64,000 bases of DNA from Aphidius gifuensis (Eukaryota; Arthropoda; Insecta; Hymenoptera; Braconidae): the NCBI RefSeq assembly GCF_014905175.1, contig NC_057788.1, forward strand, positions 15,029,404 to 15,093,403. The letters run 5' to 3'. Below the pieces are notes generated by a model, which ran no database searches, was not told the DNA's origin, and worked only from the letters and a program-made list of their open reading frames with translations. Both the position numbers and the translations under genes were made by a program. How positions within the stretch are numbered: the first letter of the stretch is position 1; the number at the start of each line of letters is the position of its first letter. This document shows, one piece after another, positions 45,382-55,489 of this stretch.

Positions 45382-47018
45382 CACAGAGAGAAATTTTAAC
45401 TAAAAATTACAAACGTATAAGAAAAAATTACAAAGCGAATAGTAAAAACTGCGTTCCTCCGATTATTTGTAAGAATTATTCGTATATTGATGAATAATTT
45501 TTACAATAAAGTTATGTAAAAAATTTGGCCATTGACTATATACAACACTAAGCCATAAAAATGACATAATTTTATTGTAATTTTTCTTTAAAAAAAAATG
45601 ACTAAATTCACGATACTCACAAGTAAATTCTAGCAGACTGAGAATTTACGCACTACCGGTTTTAGAATTTACTATATTTTATTATAAATTTTATTTAAAA
45701 GTTGGACATTTTTTGTGCTAAATTCGGCAGTTTGTGCTAGATTCACGGAAAACGGCAATCAATTCCCGGCAACATTTTTTCTTTTCTGTTTACACGCTCA
45801 AAACTCGGAAACTAATTGATAAATAGAAAAAATTCATTCTTGATAAATTGTTTAGAAATAAATTACCAACAATAAACCTCGCTTAACCCCATACCTAGCT
45901 TCAACAGATAAGGCTGTAGAAATGCTTGAAATTACATGACAATTCAATCATTTGTTCAATCAGTCGGCCATCTTTGTATTATTTCGCCCCACAACCAGAA
46001 TTTTTACAAAGCGATATAGTAAAAAATATTTAAGTCTATGCTAACTTTTATATGTGTACATGATAAATTTTATTATATATATTAGAATATTAATTAAATT
46101 GTTCAGTATTTTTTATTCGAACTTATAATATTTTTTATCGTTTCCACAAAACATGTATGTGCTTTATTTTAAATAACTCATAACTCATTATCTAAGAGAT
46201 TAATCAAAAAAAGTAATTCTTTAAAAATTGTTTAGAATTGAATTCTCAATAATTAACTCCACTCAACCCCATGTCTATCTGCAATAGATAACGATGTACA
46301 GAGACTTGAAGTAACATAACAATTTTTTGACATTGTGTGACATTTTACATAATTTTATTGTAGAATATCATCTCTCGCGGCCAATCCCAGAAATAAAACA
46401 AAAATTACAAAGCAGTATACACTCAGAGAAGGATAAGTTAACAGTTAACATACCAATATGTTTACATTAAACATACAAAAGTTTAATGTTAAGATATATA
46501 TATTAACAATAAACATAGATATCTTAACTGTTAACATACGTATGTTTATAGTTAATATACGTATCTTTACGCGGCCAAATATTTTGATGCGCCAGTCTAC
46601 TTCTTGTAATCTTTTTTTTTTGACATTTTATTGTGATACTATTCTAATTGTAATATAATATAATATGTACTCGTGTTGTCATAAATTTATTTAAATTTAG
46701 TTTTTTTGTAAATTCATTCTTGATTTTACATTCAATTTTCATATTTACATACGTAAATGTCTTCAACTATCAGCCTAACCTTCAAATTGTGTCAATTACA
46801 GATATCTTAATAGTTAACATACGCATATTAACTATTAAGATACGTATGTTTGATGTTAATATATATATCTTTGATGTAAACTTATCAGCCACCACCCATT
46901 TTAACATGGCATATGTTAACATTAAACAGGATATGTTAACTGTTAACATATCCTTCTCTGTGTATAGTAATTTCTATTCAACATGGGTTTTAATTTTTAG
47001 TTAAAATTTCTCTCAGTG
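45382..47018 (+). mobile_element. CACTGAGAG element, copy 2 (1637 bp with insertion)
   Basis: It starts CACAGAGAGAAATTTTAACT (45382) and ends AAATTTCTCTCAGTG (47018), with TA at both sides. It matches 20251..21275 along most of its length (GCGTTCC(T/C)CCG, CAATTCCCGGCAACATTTTT). It is longer because a GTTAAC-word element is inserted at 46420..46962. Confidence 0.9.
46420..46962. mobile_element. GTTAAC-word TA element, copy 2 (543 bp), nested
   Basis: The ends are CACTCAGAGAAGGATAAGTT (46420) and ATATCCTTCTCTGTG (to 46962), flanked by TA. It is the inverted copy of 41598..42143. It splits ACAAAG...TATAGTAATTTCTATTC of the host element; the uninterrupted form is at about 21216. Confidence 0.9.
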
Positions 47019-47084
47019 TACAATTACTCAGAAAAAATACACTGCGTCACATTAAAATTAAAAAAAAAAAATTGTTTATAATAA

Positions 47085-47117
<33 letters not shown>
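47085..47117 (+). repeat. (TA)n microsatellite
   Basis: About 15 TA units, in the flank after the element ending at 47018. Confidence 0.9.
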
Positions 47118-47120
<3 letters not shown>

Positions 47121-47218
47121 ATATATAGTTTGATTAAATTTTATTGATTTATGATCATTGAATATGATTATTTATTTTTTGTTTCCTTTTTTAATTTTAT
47201 TGTTAAATTTTATGTCCT

Positions 47219-47293
47219 GACGGAGATTTGAACCTGCAACTTCTTAAACGACCGGACCGCTTGAGGTTGAAACTAATGCCTTAACACATGGGA
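47219..47293 (-). other. tRNA-like sequence
   Basis: On the minus strand, TGTTAAGGCATTAG is a poor box A and GGTTCAAATCTCC is a good box B. The 3' part CAGGTTCAAATCTCCGTCAGG could form a T-arm. The middle GCGGTCCGGTCGTTTAAG is GC-rich. No clear element arms were identified around it. Confidence 0.5.
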
Positions 47294-47734
47294 CCAATTT
47301 TATTAATTACAAACAAAGGAATAAATATTTTACGTCAGTTAAAAATTGATAATATTGATAAAATATTTAACTAAGTGATGTGATTTTGCATTGTTTGCCG
47401 AGTATTTTGAAATTCGCACTATTTGTTTTTGTATATATATATCTTATAAACAACATAATAACTTGAAGTAGACATGATCTGGTTATTACACTATGTTGTT
47501 AGGCCACGTTTTATCTATTTAAACTGTTGTAGCGAGTGATAAATGAAGTATTGGTATTTCGATAATCCCACCACATCAGTCACGTGATATGACTAATGCG
47601 TTGGATAAATTTAAGCAAAATATGAAATTGAAAAAATATAAAATTACTTTGGGTATGGCTACCAAACTATAAGGTGCGTTCGAAAAATACTTTGAAAATT
47701 TGTGTTGGTGACATCACAAATGAATCACTAATAT

Positions 47735-47875
47735 CCCTGGTAGAAATGCTCCGTCGAATCGACGTCGGGCCCGACTCAATATCGAGACTACATGTATAAG
47801 CATAGGGAAAAATTTTGAGATTAAACACGTTATGTCGATATTAAGTCGGACCCGACGTCGAATTTCTACCGCGGA
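47735..47875. mobile_element. Short CCCTGGTAG-type foldback (141 bp)
   Basis: The ends are CCCTGGTAGAAATGCTC (47735) and GAATTTCTACCGCGG (to 47875; one end changed), with AT flanks on both sides. The arms CGACGTCGGGCCCGACT... and ...AGTCGGACCCGACGTCG pair well. It is an internally short member of the same end family as 23661..24639. Confidence 0.75.
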
Positions 47876-48714
47876 TATTGTATAGTTGTTTAAATATTTT
47901 ATTCCGTATTATAAATGTTAAATAAATAGTTTTAATTCGTTTTAAATAATAAAATTGTGATCCTAATTTTAAATTATATAAAAAATGAAATATAAAAATA
48001 ATTATACTGTATAGTGCAGGATTATTTGCTGGACTGAAAGAATTTTTAAAAATATATTTTTAAATTAGAAAATCCTATTTTTGATTGATAAAAAAACAGA
48101 CTTTTCATTAAATAAAAAGTAAAAATTATTGTTTTTATATTTGAATGGTAAAATTTTATCGTACGATGCCAGAAAAAAGTGAAAATAATAATAAAAACAA
48201 GATCTTTCGAAAAGTCAAGACAGGAAAAAAGAGAAATATTGAAGCGAAATAGTGAGTTGTAGTAGAAAAAGAAGAGAATGCGTGCCAACGCCGTAGCATT
48301 TCAAACCTATCTAGGGTGGAAAAGAAAATTCAATTTAAAATGGCGGCTCAGATATAATGGCAGCCTCCGGTACATTGCTGCTCACCCTCGACTAATCTCA
48401 ACTCTATATTTAACCATCACCCTGAAGCTCATTCTCCCATGTTTTTATTTTTTTCTGACTTATTTTTGCTTCTTTGGACCCTTCAGCTATACCTTCGTCT
48501 TCTGTATACATCCGATATGTAATTGTTTCTCAGTTTTTGATAGAATTTTTTCGTGCATCAGAACTTTTATACCTCTATAAATTAGGTTCAAGAAAAGTAG
48601 AAATTAAGTTTTTTTTTTATCTATATGGAAATTCTATATTATATTATATTTTACGTGAAATTAAACGTTGAAAAATTTTACGTGATTTTTATTGCATTGG
48701 TCTCTCATTGGTCA

Positions 48715-48801
48715 ACCCAAAAATTTTTCCGTATGCTTATACATGTTATCTCGATATTAAGTCGGTCCCGACGTCGATTCGACAGAGCATTTCTACCAGG
48801 G
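48715..48801. mobile_element. One-ended CCCTGGTAG element fragment
   Basis: TCGATATTAAGTCGG and CCCGACGTCGATTCGACAGA...ATTTCTACCAGGG (to 48801) are the inverted partner of 47735..47790. The other end is missing. The interval 47880..48715 between the two is non-repetitive as far as I can see; small open frames at 48278..48864 have no recognised domain. Confidence 0.65.
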
Positions 48802-48959
48802 GAGAGGCTGCTGAAAACCTCGCGATCAGAGTTAATGACAAACTCTGCAAAATTATTTGCATGACTCTGAGGTTGAGATGTCTTTGTAATAAAGACACTC
48901 TAATACTATACTACTAAAGAGTATAAATATAGCCTCTGAGAGCTCCTTTTGATCACCTG

Positions 48960-49025
48960 GGTGAGGGTACCTGACCACATTGTAAAACCAGAAAAGAGAT
49001 ACCTGGTCAGGAATGAGGCAGGATG
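48960..49025. repeat. Short GGTCAGG/CCTGACC inverted words
   Basis: GTACCTGACCACATTG (48968) and ATACCTGGTCAGGAATG (49000) form a small inverted pair. It may be an eroded element end. The DNA from here to 49498 is otherwise featureless and AT-rich. Confidence 0.3.
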
Positions 49026-49498
49026 CCTAAACCAAAACTAATCACAAAAAATGAATATAAATTAAAAAAAAAAACTATTTAAAAATTATTGGTTTAAATA
49101 AAGATCAATAATTTATCTATTTAATATGATGATGAGCCTGATGCAATGAATGGAAGAAATAATGTACACTTAAAACAACCTAAATCAATTCCCGTGTAAA
49201 AAAATATTGTTCTGAAAGGATGCCACAGGAATCCACATCGTAAAGTTCACCATGAATTCACTAAGAATATTCATCTAATAAAACAATTAATAAATTGCGG
49301 AAAATCATTTCAATTCATGCGATGAATTCATTTTGCAATGAATCATGCTTAAAAATACAACACAAATTACCAATATTATGAAATTATTAAATGAAAGAAA
49401 AACAACAAGTTTTGAGGTTGAAAATCTACAATATACTGAATAATTAATTCAAGAAAAAGTTATATTAAATAATTGCAAATCTGCTGTCAAACATGTTA

Positions 49499-49560
49499 CC
49501 TGGGGGGCTATTCTCGAATTCATACGAGTCGACTCGTTCATTCGAGAATAGCCCCCCTGG
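49499..49560. repeat. 62-bp palindrome CCTGGGGGGCTATTCTCGAA
   Basis: CCTGGGGGGCTATTCTCGAA (49499) and TTCGAGAATAGCCCCCCTGG (to 49560) pair almost perfectly around ACGAGTCGACTCGT, itself a perfect palindrome. It is GC-rich against an AT-rich background, and is either a minimal foldback element or a deletion remnant of a longer one. Confidence 0.8.
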
Positions 49561-49755
49561 TGCGTGAAACACAACTGTTTGATTTTTTTTTTCTTAATAA
49601 TATAGGTAATGATAGTTTAATGCCAACTATGTCAAGTAAAAAATAATAATATTTGCCAACGTAATTTGCAGACATGTCTAGTTATCAAAGGTATACCTAT
49701 ATAAATTTTTTAAATAATTAAATTTTCTTTATTGAATACACCGTATACAATAAAA

Positions 49756-49785
49756 TGCAATATATATATATATATATATATATAA
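49756..49785 (+). repeat. (TA)n microsatellite
   Basis: A run of TATATATA after AATGCAA. The region from here to 50985 is AT-rich, with AGAGAC/GTCTCT-like words at 50110..50400 but no clear element boundaries. Confidence 0.85.
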
Positions 49786-50985
49786 GAATATATAATACAA
49801 TACATAATGTATATATATCGCGGAAAACTACAAAAATATTCTGCAAGTATGCTTTGTCACAATCCAATTTTTATTTTATTTGTACAAGTCAAGATTATTA
49901 ATGGGGTCAATAATATATAAAATAATTCTGGATCTTTAGGAATTGTTATTTTAACACAAACATTTTTAATATTAATTGTAATTACCCCTAGCTATAGACG
50001 TGAACTCGTGACTTTCGGTTGCCATAGACGATGACAAGTTTGATTATAATTTAGATTTAGCTCACGTTGGCTCATTTTTATTTCTAAGTTGCTTCTATCT
50101 CAACAGAGATGTTTGTCTTTAAAGGCTCTGTGATTTTGTAACTTAAAAAAAAAAATCATTTTCGAAGGCAAAAGTCACATATAGACTCTCAGAGTACTTT
50201 AGAGATTGCTGGAGGAAAATTTTTCTCTGTTCTATAGTTTTACACAAACCAATATGTCTCTAAAAAATTATTGCTTAAAGGCTACAGAGATTAATTAGAC
50301 ATCATTTTAGAGCATACCGAGTTGGAGACTTATATAGTTGGAGACATATATATAGTTATAAATATGCTTTAAGAGACTATGGGAAGCTATTTCCAGAGAA
50401 AAAAATTTCATCTCAGTTATTCAACGCTATCAATAAGCAAAGTATTGAAAAAGTATAGAAATTGGCAACCAGCATTACTCATACAATAAAATTTAGTATT
50501 GATTTTCCATCTTTTTAGCAGTAGTATACTGACTTTTTTTATTCCGGGATTTCTACCATGAATCGAGACATCAACTTATTTTATGGATTATGTTATAAAA
50601 TTTAGACACTAGTCTTTAATATGATATTGTAAATTTCTTTTGTAAAATTACAACATTCAGTTTAACAGTAATTTCCCAACTCGCTATATGAAAAATTACA
50701 ATAAGACATTTACAATGTGGAATTATAACTTTTCCAATATTCGTTAATTGTTTCAAAAACTGCTTCCGAACTTTTTTGGTAAAAATAGCCTGTATATTTT
50801 TAACAGAGTACATTTAGTCACTTTTGTTATCGTGGATATTTGTAAGAATAAAATTTCTTTATAGTAGAATATTTAATATTTATACAGAATAATTTTTTTT
50901 TTGTGTATATAGAGTATTCATTTCTCATACAAGCAAGAGCTCCAGTTGAGTAAAATAACATGTTGTGCACAAACCATCTATACTA

Positions 50986-51893
50986 CACAGTAAAAAAAAA
51001 AATGTAAAATTTAACATTTTTTGGATGTCAAAATCGGTCTACACTTTTTTGAATGTTAAATTCAACATTTTTTTAAGTGTTAAATTTTAACACTTAAAAA
51101 ATGTTAAAAAATTAACGCATTTAAAAAAGTGTTAAAAATTAACATTCGAAAAAATGTTAAAATTTAACATTTAAAAAAATGTAAATTGTCTTGAAGAAAA
51201 AAAGGATATGAATATGATTATGTTTCAAATTATTTATTTCAATCTTTTCTTAATTATAAAATTACAAACAATCACACAAAATATTAATAATAATATTTAT
51301 ATTCACAGAATAAATTTATTTGTAGTAAAATGGATATATAATATAAAAAAAAAATTGACACAAACGAGCAAAATCATAGGTTAGGTATGACACATTGGTA
51401 ATAAAAAGTAAATAATTATTTATTTCGAATGGATATGATCTCGATAAAACAAAAAAAAGATCAACTGAAGAATAACTTATGTTTTGTAACTTCTTTAATT
51501 ATATTATTTATTTTTATAATATATGTATTAAACTTATTTCTGTAACACTAAGTTTTATTTGGCGTCGTTCACTGGTAGAAGCGAGGGAAAATAATTAACG
51601 CAACTCGCAAGACCTAGCGGTCATCTCTCAACTAATTTTTAACATTCGAAAAATGTCAAATCCAAAATTTAACATTTTTTTAAGTGTTAATTGTATGTGT
51701 AAAATAAACTGACATTTTTTTAAATGTCAAATTTACATTTTTTCTAATTTTTACATTTTTTTAGATGTTAAAGATGAAAAAATGTTAAATTTCCATTTAA
51801 CTCTTAAAAAAATGTTAAAGATTTGTCATTTTTATTTTAACATTTACATTTTTTTTACATTTTACATTTTTTTTTTTACTGTGTACGCATAAA
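50986..51893. mobile_element. CACAGTAAAA element with AACATTTTTT words (908 bp)
   Basis: The ends are CACAGTAAAAAAAAAAATGT (50986) and TTTTTTTTTTTACTGTG (to 51893), with TA on both sides. Both subterminal regions repeat AACATTTTTTTAAGTGTTAA words in both orientations. The centre is AT-rich except 51555..51635 (GGCGTCGTTCACTGGTAGAAG and AACTCGCAAGACC). No transposase is seen. Confidence 0.85.
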
Positions 51894-52729
51894 ATACTAT
51901 AATAATTATTACTCAGGGTTCAGTACTGTACTATATATAGCTATTCATATACATATTTAGTACATAATTATTATAATCCTTAAACATGGATGGAATATTA
52001 TGATATTGTTGTATAATAATATATAAGTGTATAAATAATATTATATTGAGTGGTCATATTATTATTGATGGAATGTGATGTCTTTGTGAATTTAATAAAT
52101 TATTGAATTATTTTGAAATTAAAGGGACGGGTATGAGTAGGTTGTGAGTAAAAAAAACCATTTTTAATTTTGTAAATTTTCTTACGACAATTTTAAATTT
52201 TTCATGATAATTTTGTAAATTTTACTATTCTGCATCGCATCTGGTAAAAGGCGTTACTGGACACGCCCACACGTGAAGTTTTGCTACGGCTTATTTGAAA
52301 ATATCATATAACGTGTCGATGGAAAAGTAGTGCTCCAGACCATTGTAAAAATTATTGTTTTTTTTTTTCAGTAAAAAAAAATATAAAATTCTCTCCGTTT
52401 ACATCCTGACGAGCCTCTTGATAATTATTACCATTAATGTATTACCGGTACCCGACATAAAATAATTAAGTATTCGAGAATTATTTTCAATGTTTTATAG
52501 TGTTTGAATTATCTCCGGCAATATTTATGAGTACTTGTAAATACAATTATAATAATAACCATATGTTGCATGATTGATAATGTGTCGATCAATAACATTA
52601 TTCAGATGCCAATTTTAATATACGAATAAAAAGTGGATCAATAAATACAAAGTATCGTCGATACTATTGAAGAATTTTTTTTAAATCTTGTAAGCATATA
52701 TCAAGTTATCAAAAAAAAAAATAGAATAC

Positions 52730-53620
52730 AGTTAATCAGAAACAGCGGAAGAATTATTTGGAATATTGTCGATTTTCCAGTCCATGACTAATGATGTGCC
52801 ATGATGACAACCATACAGAACGTTGCCAGTTTATATTTTTTGACCTGAATGTGTTATCTGTTTTCACATTACATAGAATTTTATAATGAAGCGTGAACTG
52901 ACTTTATGGAAAATAACATCACCAATTGCAGGTGATATTCTGAAAGACCGTTCGATTTTTCGTTTTGTCATGATATTTCAAGTAACGCATCTTATATCTG
53001 TATAGATAGATTTTGTAACTACTTTTCAAATGTGAAAAGATCTGTAACTACTCACTGCTATTAAAATTTTATGTTAAATCATTCTGACTGACAAATCATT
53101 CTGAACATAAAGAAAAATTTCAATTGAATTTGACAAAATAGTTTATAAAAGTGTTGTTTAGAAAAAAGATGTGTATCTACAGTATTTCTTTGAATACTTC
53201 GTATGCGAATTTTTGCTTGGCAATATTGATATACTACGTCAGCCAATGAAGTGTTACCCAGTGATGTCACTCACTAACTTGCAACCAATAGCGTGAGGCA
53301 AGCGACGTTATTCGTAGAGTAATGGAGATGGTGGGGGTGGTTTGATGGAAATTGAAAACAACCCCTCTGCCTTTTATTTATCTATCTATACCTATGTATT
53401 GATGCTCAGTGTGCGCCCGCGGGCTTTCTTATCCCTCGAAAATATAGCAGTGGGGGGGGGGGGTGTAATACAAAAGTAGTGTTTTTACTGGCGTATAGTA
53501 GTGGGCTTTCACGGCAACCATCACCCCTATTTTATTTCCCGCTCACCCCCGTTAACTTTCGTGTTTTTCAACGAAAGTTCGCTATATACCGCGCAAAATG
53601 AACAACAAAAATGCTCCTGA
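52730..53620. promoter_or_regulatory. Non-repetitive, GC-richer island: candidate regulatory DNA
   Basis: No element ends, tandem units or word repeats are seen. GC is raised at 53270..53600 (GTGTGCGCCCGCGGGCTTTC, a G13 run near 53450, CCCGCTCACCCCCGTTAAC). ACTAATGATG at 52786 contains a TAAT core of the type homeodomains bind, but such cores are common. It lies inside the presumed large intron 3, where enhancers would be expected. Function is inference only. Confidence 0.25.
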
Positions 53621-53814
53621 TACAAAATGGCGATTATTTTTTAACTAAAAAATAAAAGTACAGTTTTCATCAATAGTCAATTCATTTTGGTGAATACATT
53701 TAGACTCGTTGTTAACGGAAAGTTATACCTTTTTGTTATTTAAATTTAATGGTGTTGACACAATAATAACGAATATACCAATAATTAAAATATAATTTTT
53801 TTCCTGTAAAAACG

Positions 53815-54393
53815 TATACACGGACTTAGGATAGCTAGCGTGGCTAACCAGCTTGTCAAGTTCGACATAATCTCAATGTCAACAGCTGTTGTGTTCATAA
53901 CCTCTCTTTATTGACAGATGCACCAAATTATTATTAACAATGACTATAGTAAAAATAGTAAAAATAAATCATAAAATAATCCATATAGTTATCAAAAATT
54001 TAGCATAAGATTTTGTATTCAAGTTGGCGTTTATTTGGTGCATCAAATTAATAAGTATAAAATTAATCAGATAATAATTTTAAAAATTAGTAAATGTACA
54101 TTAATATATTCTTTTTACTTCGTATGTCTATATACTTATAGTTATGCATATACGCAATCCTAAATATAGCTACTACAGCGATACTAGCGTGTCAGGCTTT
54201 GGATGGCTACCACAGCTATCCAAAGTATAGCTATAATGTAACGAGTAAGCACGCTGTTTTCACAAGAATAGTAACTTGTCAAATGTGGATTGCCAAAATA
54301 ACAATCCTCTGCTAACTATCCAAAGGTTAGTTAGCCGTGGATAGGAGAGACAGCTATCTAGCTCGTTGCTGCAGCTAAAAATTTTTTACAGTG
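53815..54393. mobile_element. TAGCTATCC-word element
   Basis: The right end is TTTTACAGTG (54384..54393) followed by TA. Words such as GGATAGCTAGC, GGCTACCACAGCTATCC, GCTAACTATCC and GGTTAGTTAGCC alternate in orientation at both sides of an AT-rich centre. The left end near 53805..53820 (TATACACGG) is uncertain. Confidence 0.55.
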
Positions 54394-54479
54394 TATATAT
54401 ATTTTAAATGAATAATCAATAATAATTATCGTAATGAACAGTAATATCATTTGATGAAATTATAAACAATTATTATACC

Positions 54480-54695
54480 ATTTTAGTTGCGGCCATCTAT
54501 GGTTTTAAACAAGACACCATCTTCATGAAACAAACAGAATATTGTTTATAACAAGACTTTTATTTTTCTTATTACAAACAAATTATTGTTTATAATAAAC
54601 TATTTTTTTCTTTTTTCAAACAGAATATTGCCAAGAAGTTTTCTTCTAACTACAAGAATATTTTTTCTTATTTTTAACCAAAAATTTTTTCAGTG
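54480..54695. repeat. End fragment of an AACAGAATATT/TTTTCAGTG repeat
   Basis: TTTTTAACCAAAAATTTTTTCAGTG (to 54695) and CCAAGAAGTTTTCTTCTA parallel 33475..33545 (CCAAAAAGTTTTCTGCTAGC and TTTTTAACCGAAAATTTTCC). It is a dispersed CACTG-end family seen here as one end. Confidence 0.5.
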
Positions 54696-55264
54696 TAGTA
54701 TGGTTGAATAATTTTTATTGAACAGCACAATAATTTTTACGAGCCAGCAATATTTGTTGATCTTCTAACAATTATTGTAGCGCAGTGCAATAAATTTTGT
54801 TGTGTCAGCACAATAAATTTTCTCTTTCTTCCATACAAAACTGAACGTAATTCGGAAGATTCGGGATCTTTCAGTATGAGTGCCGAATCGCCAACAGCTG
54901 TCTGGTTGAATTTTAATAACTAATGTGCATTTCAGCAGTGAAAATTGTTTATAATGAAATTCAATTATTTCAATAAAAACTAATTATAAAAAAAGTTAAT
55001 AATTTAATAAAAAAAAAATTAAAATAATGTTCTAAAAAAGAATCACAAAAAAAAAAAAATATTGTCTTGTAATTATCATCAATGTAAATTTTACTATGCG
55101 GCCAACAAATTTTGTTGTGCAAGCATAGTAAAATTCATTGTGCTGTGTTTAACAAAATTTATTTGCTGGTAAAACAGTTTTTATCAAATTCCCTGCGCAA
55201 GGATGACACGCAAAATCGTGAAGCGTTCCACATTTTTTAAAAAAAAAAAAAAAAAAAAAAACCA

Positions 55265-55379
55265 GAAACTTAGAAAAAATAACGAAGTTCCCCCGCCGGG
55301 AATCGAACCTGGGTATTTTGCTTTCCGGGCAAACGCCTTGACCACTAGACCACAGGGCTTCTTATTTTTTCTAAGTTTC
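55265..55379. repeat. Inverted repeat enclosing a tRNA-like sequence
   Basis: GAAACTTAGAAAAAATAA (55265..55282) is perfectly inverted at 55362..55379, 18 bp. GAAG (55284) pairs with CTTC (55358..55361), so the arms run almost directly into the acceptor stem of the tRNA-like sequence 55288..55357. Confidence 0.9.
55288..55357 (-). tRNA. Best tRNA-like sequence (possible tRNA or tRNA pseudogene)
   Basis: On the minus strand it has a perfect box A (TGGTCTAGTGG) and perfect box B (GGTTCGATTCC). An anticodon stem TTTGC/GCAAA of five pairs encloses the 7-nt loop CCGGAAA, which would give anticodon GGA (serine-type), but position 33 is C where U is expected. The T-stem CCAGG/CCCGG has one mismatch. 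Only about five acceptor pairs form (CCCTG with CGGGG), continued by the flanking inverted repeat. No long variable arm, which a serine tRNA needs, is present. I favour a mobile tRNA-like core over a working tRNA. The open frames across it (55184..55457, both strands) are spurious. Confidence 0.5.
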
Positions 55380-55489
55380 ATTAAGTTAACTCCAACGTCC
55401 TTCTATGCGTCAATTCATTTTTTGAAAAAAAAAAAAAATGACTTTTTATTGTGCTAGCACAACAATTTTTATTGTAAACTTCACTCCGT

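Noticed and set aside
41507..47004. Similar open frames rich in N, I, V and R at 41507..41773 and 46720..47004
   Set aside because: They translate GTTAAC/ATATCTTAA words of the two copies of a non-coding TA element. The similarity reflects the shared element, not a protein family.
48278..48917. Overlapping open frames in a non-repetitive patch
   Set aside because: There is no recognised motif, three frames overlap, and there is no supported splice structure. The sequence could be unique intronic DNA.
55184..55457. Open frames on both strands containing PPPGIEPGYFAFRANALTTRP-like text
   Set aside because: This peptide is what a tRNA-like sequence gives when translated, a common artefact in protein databases.
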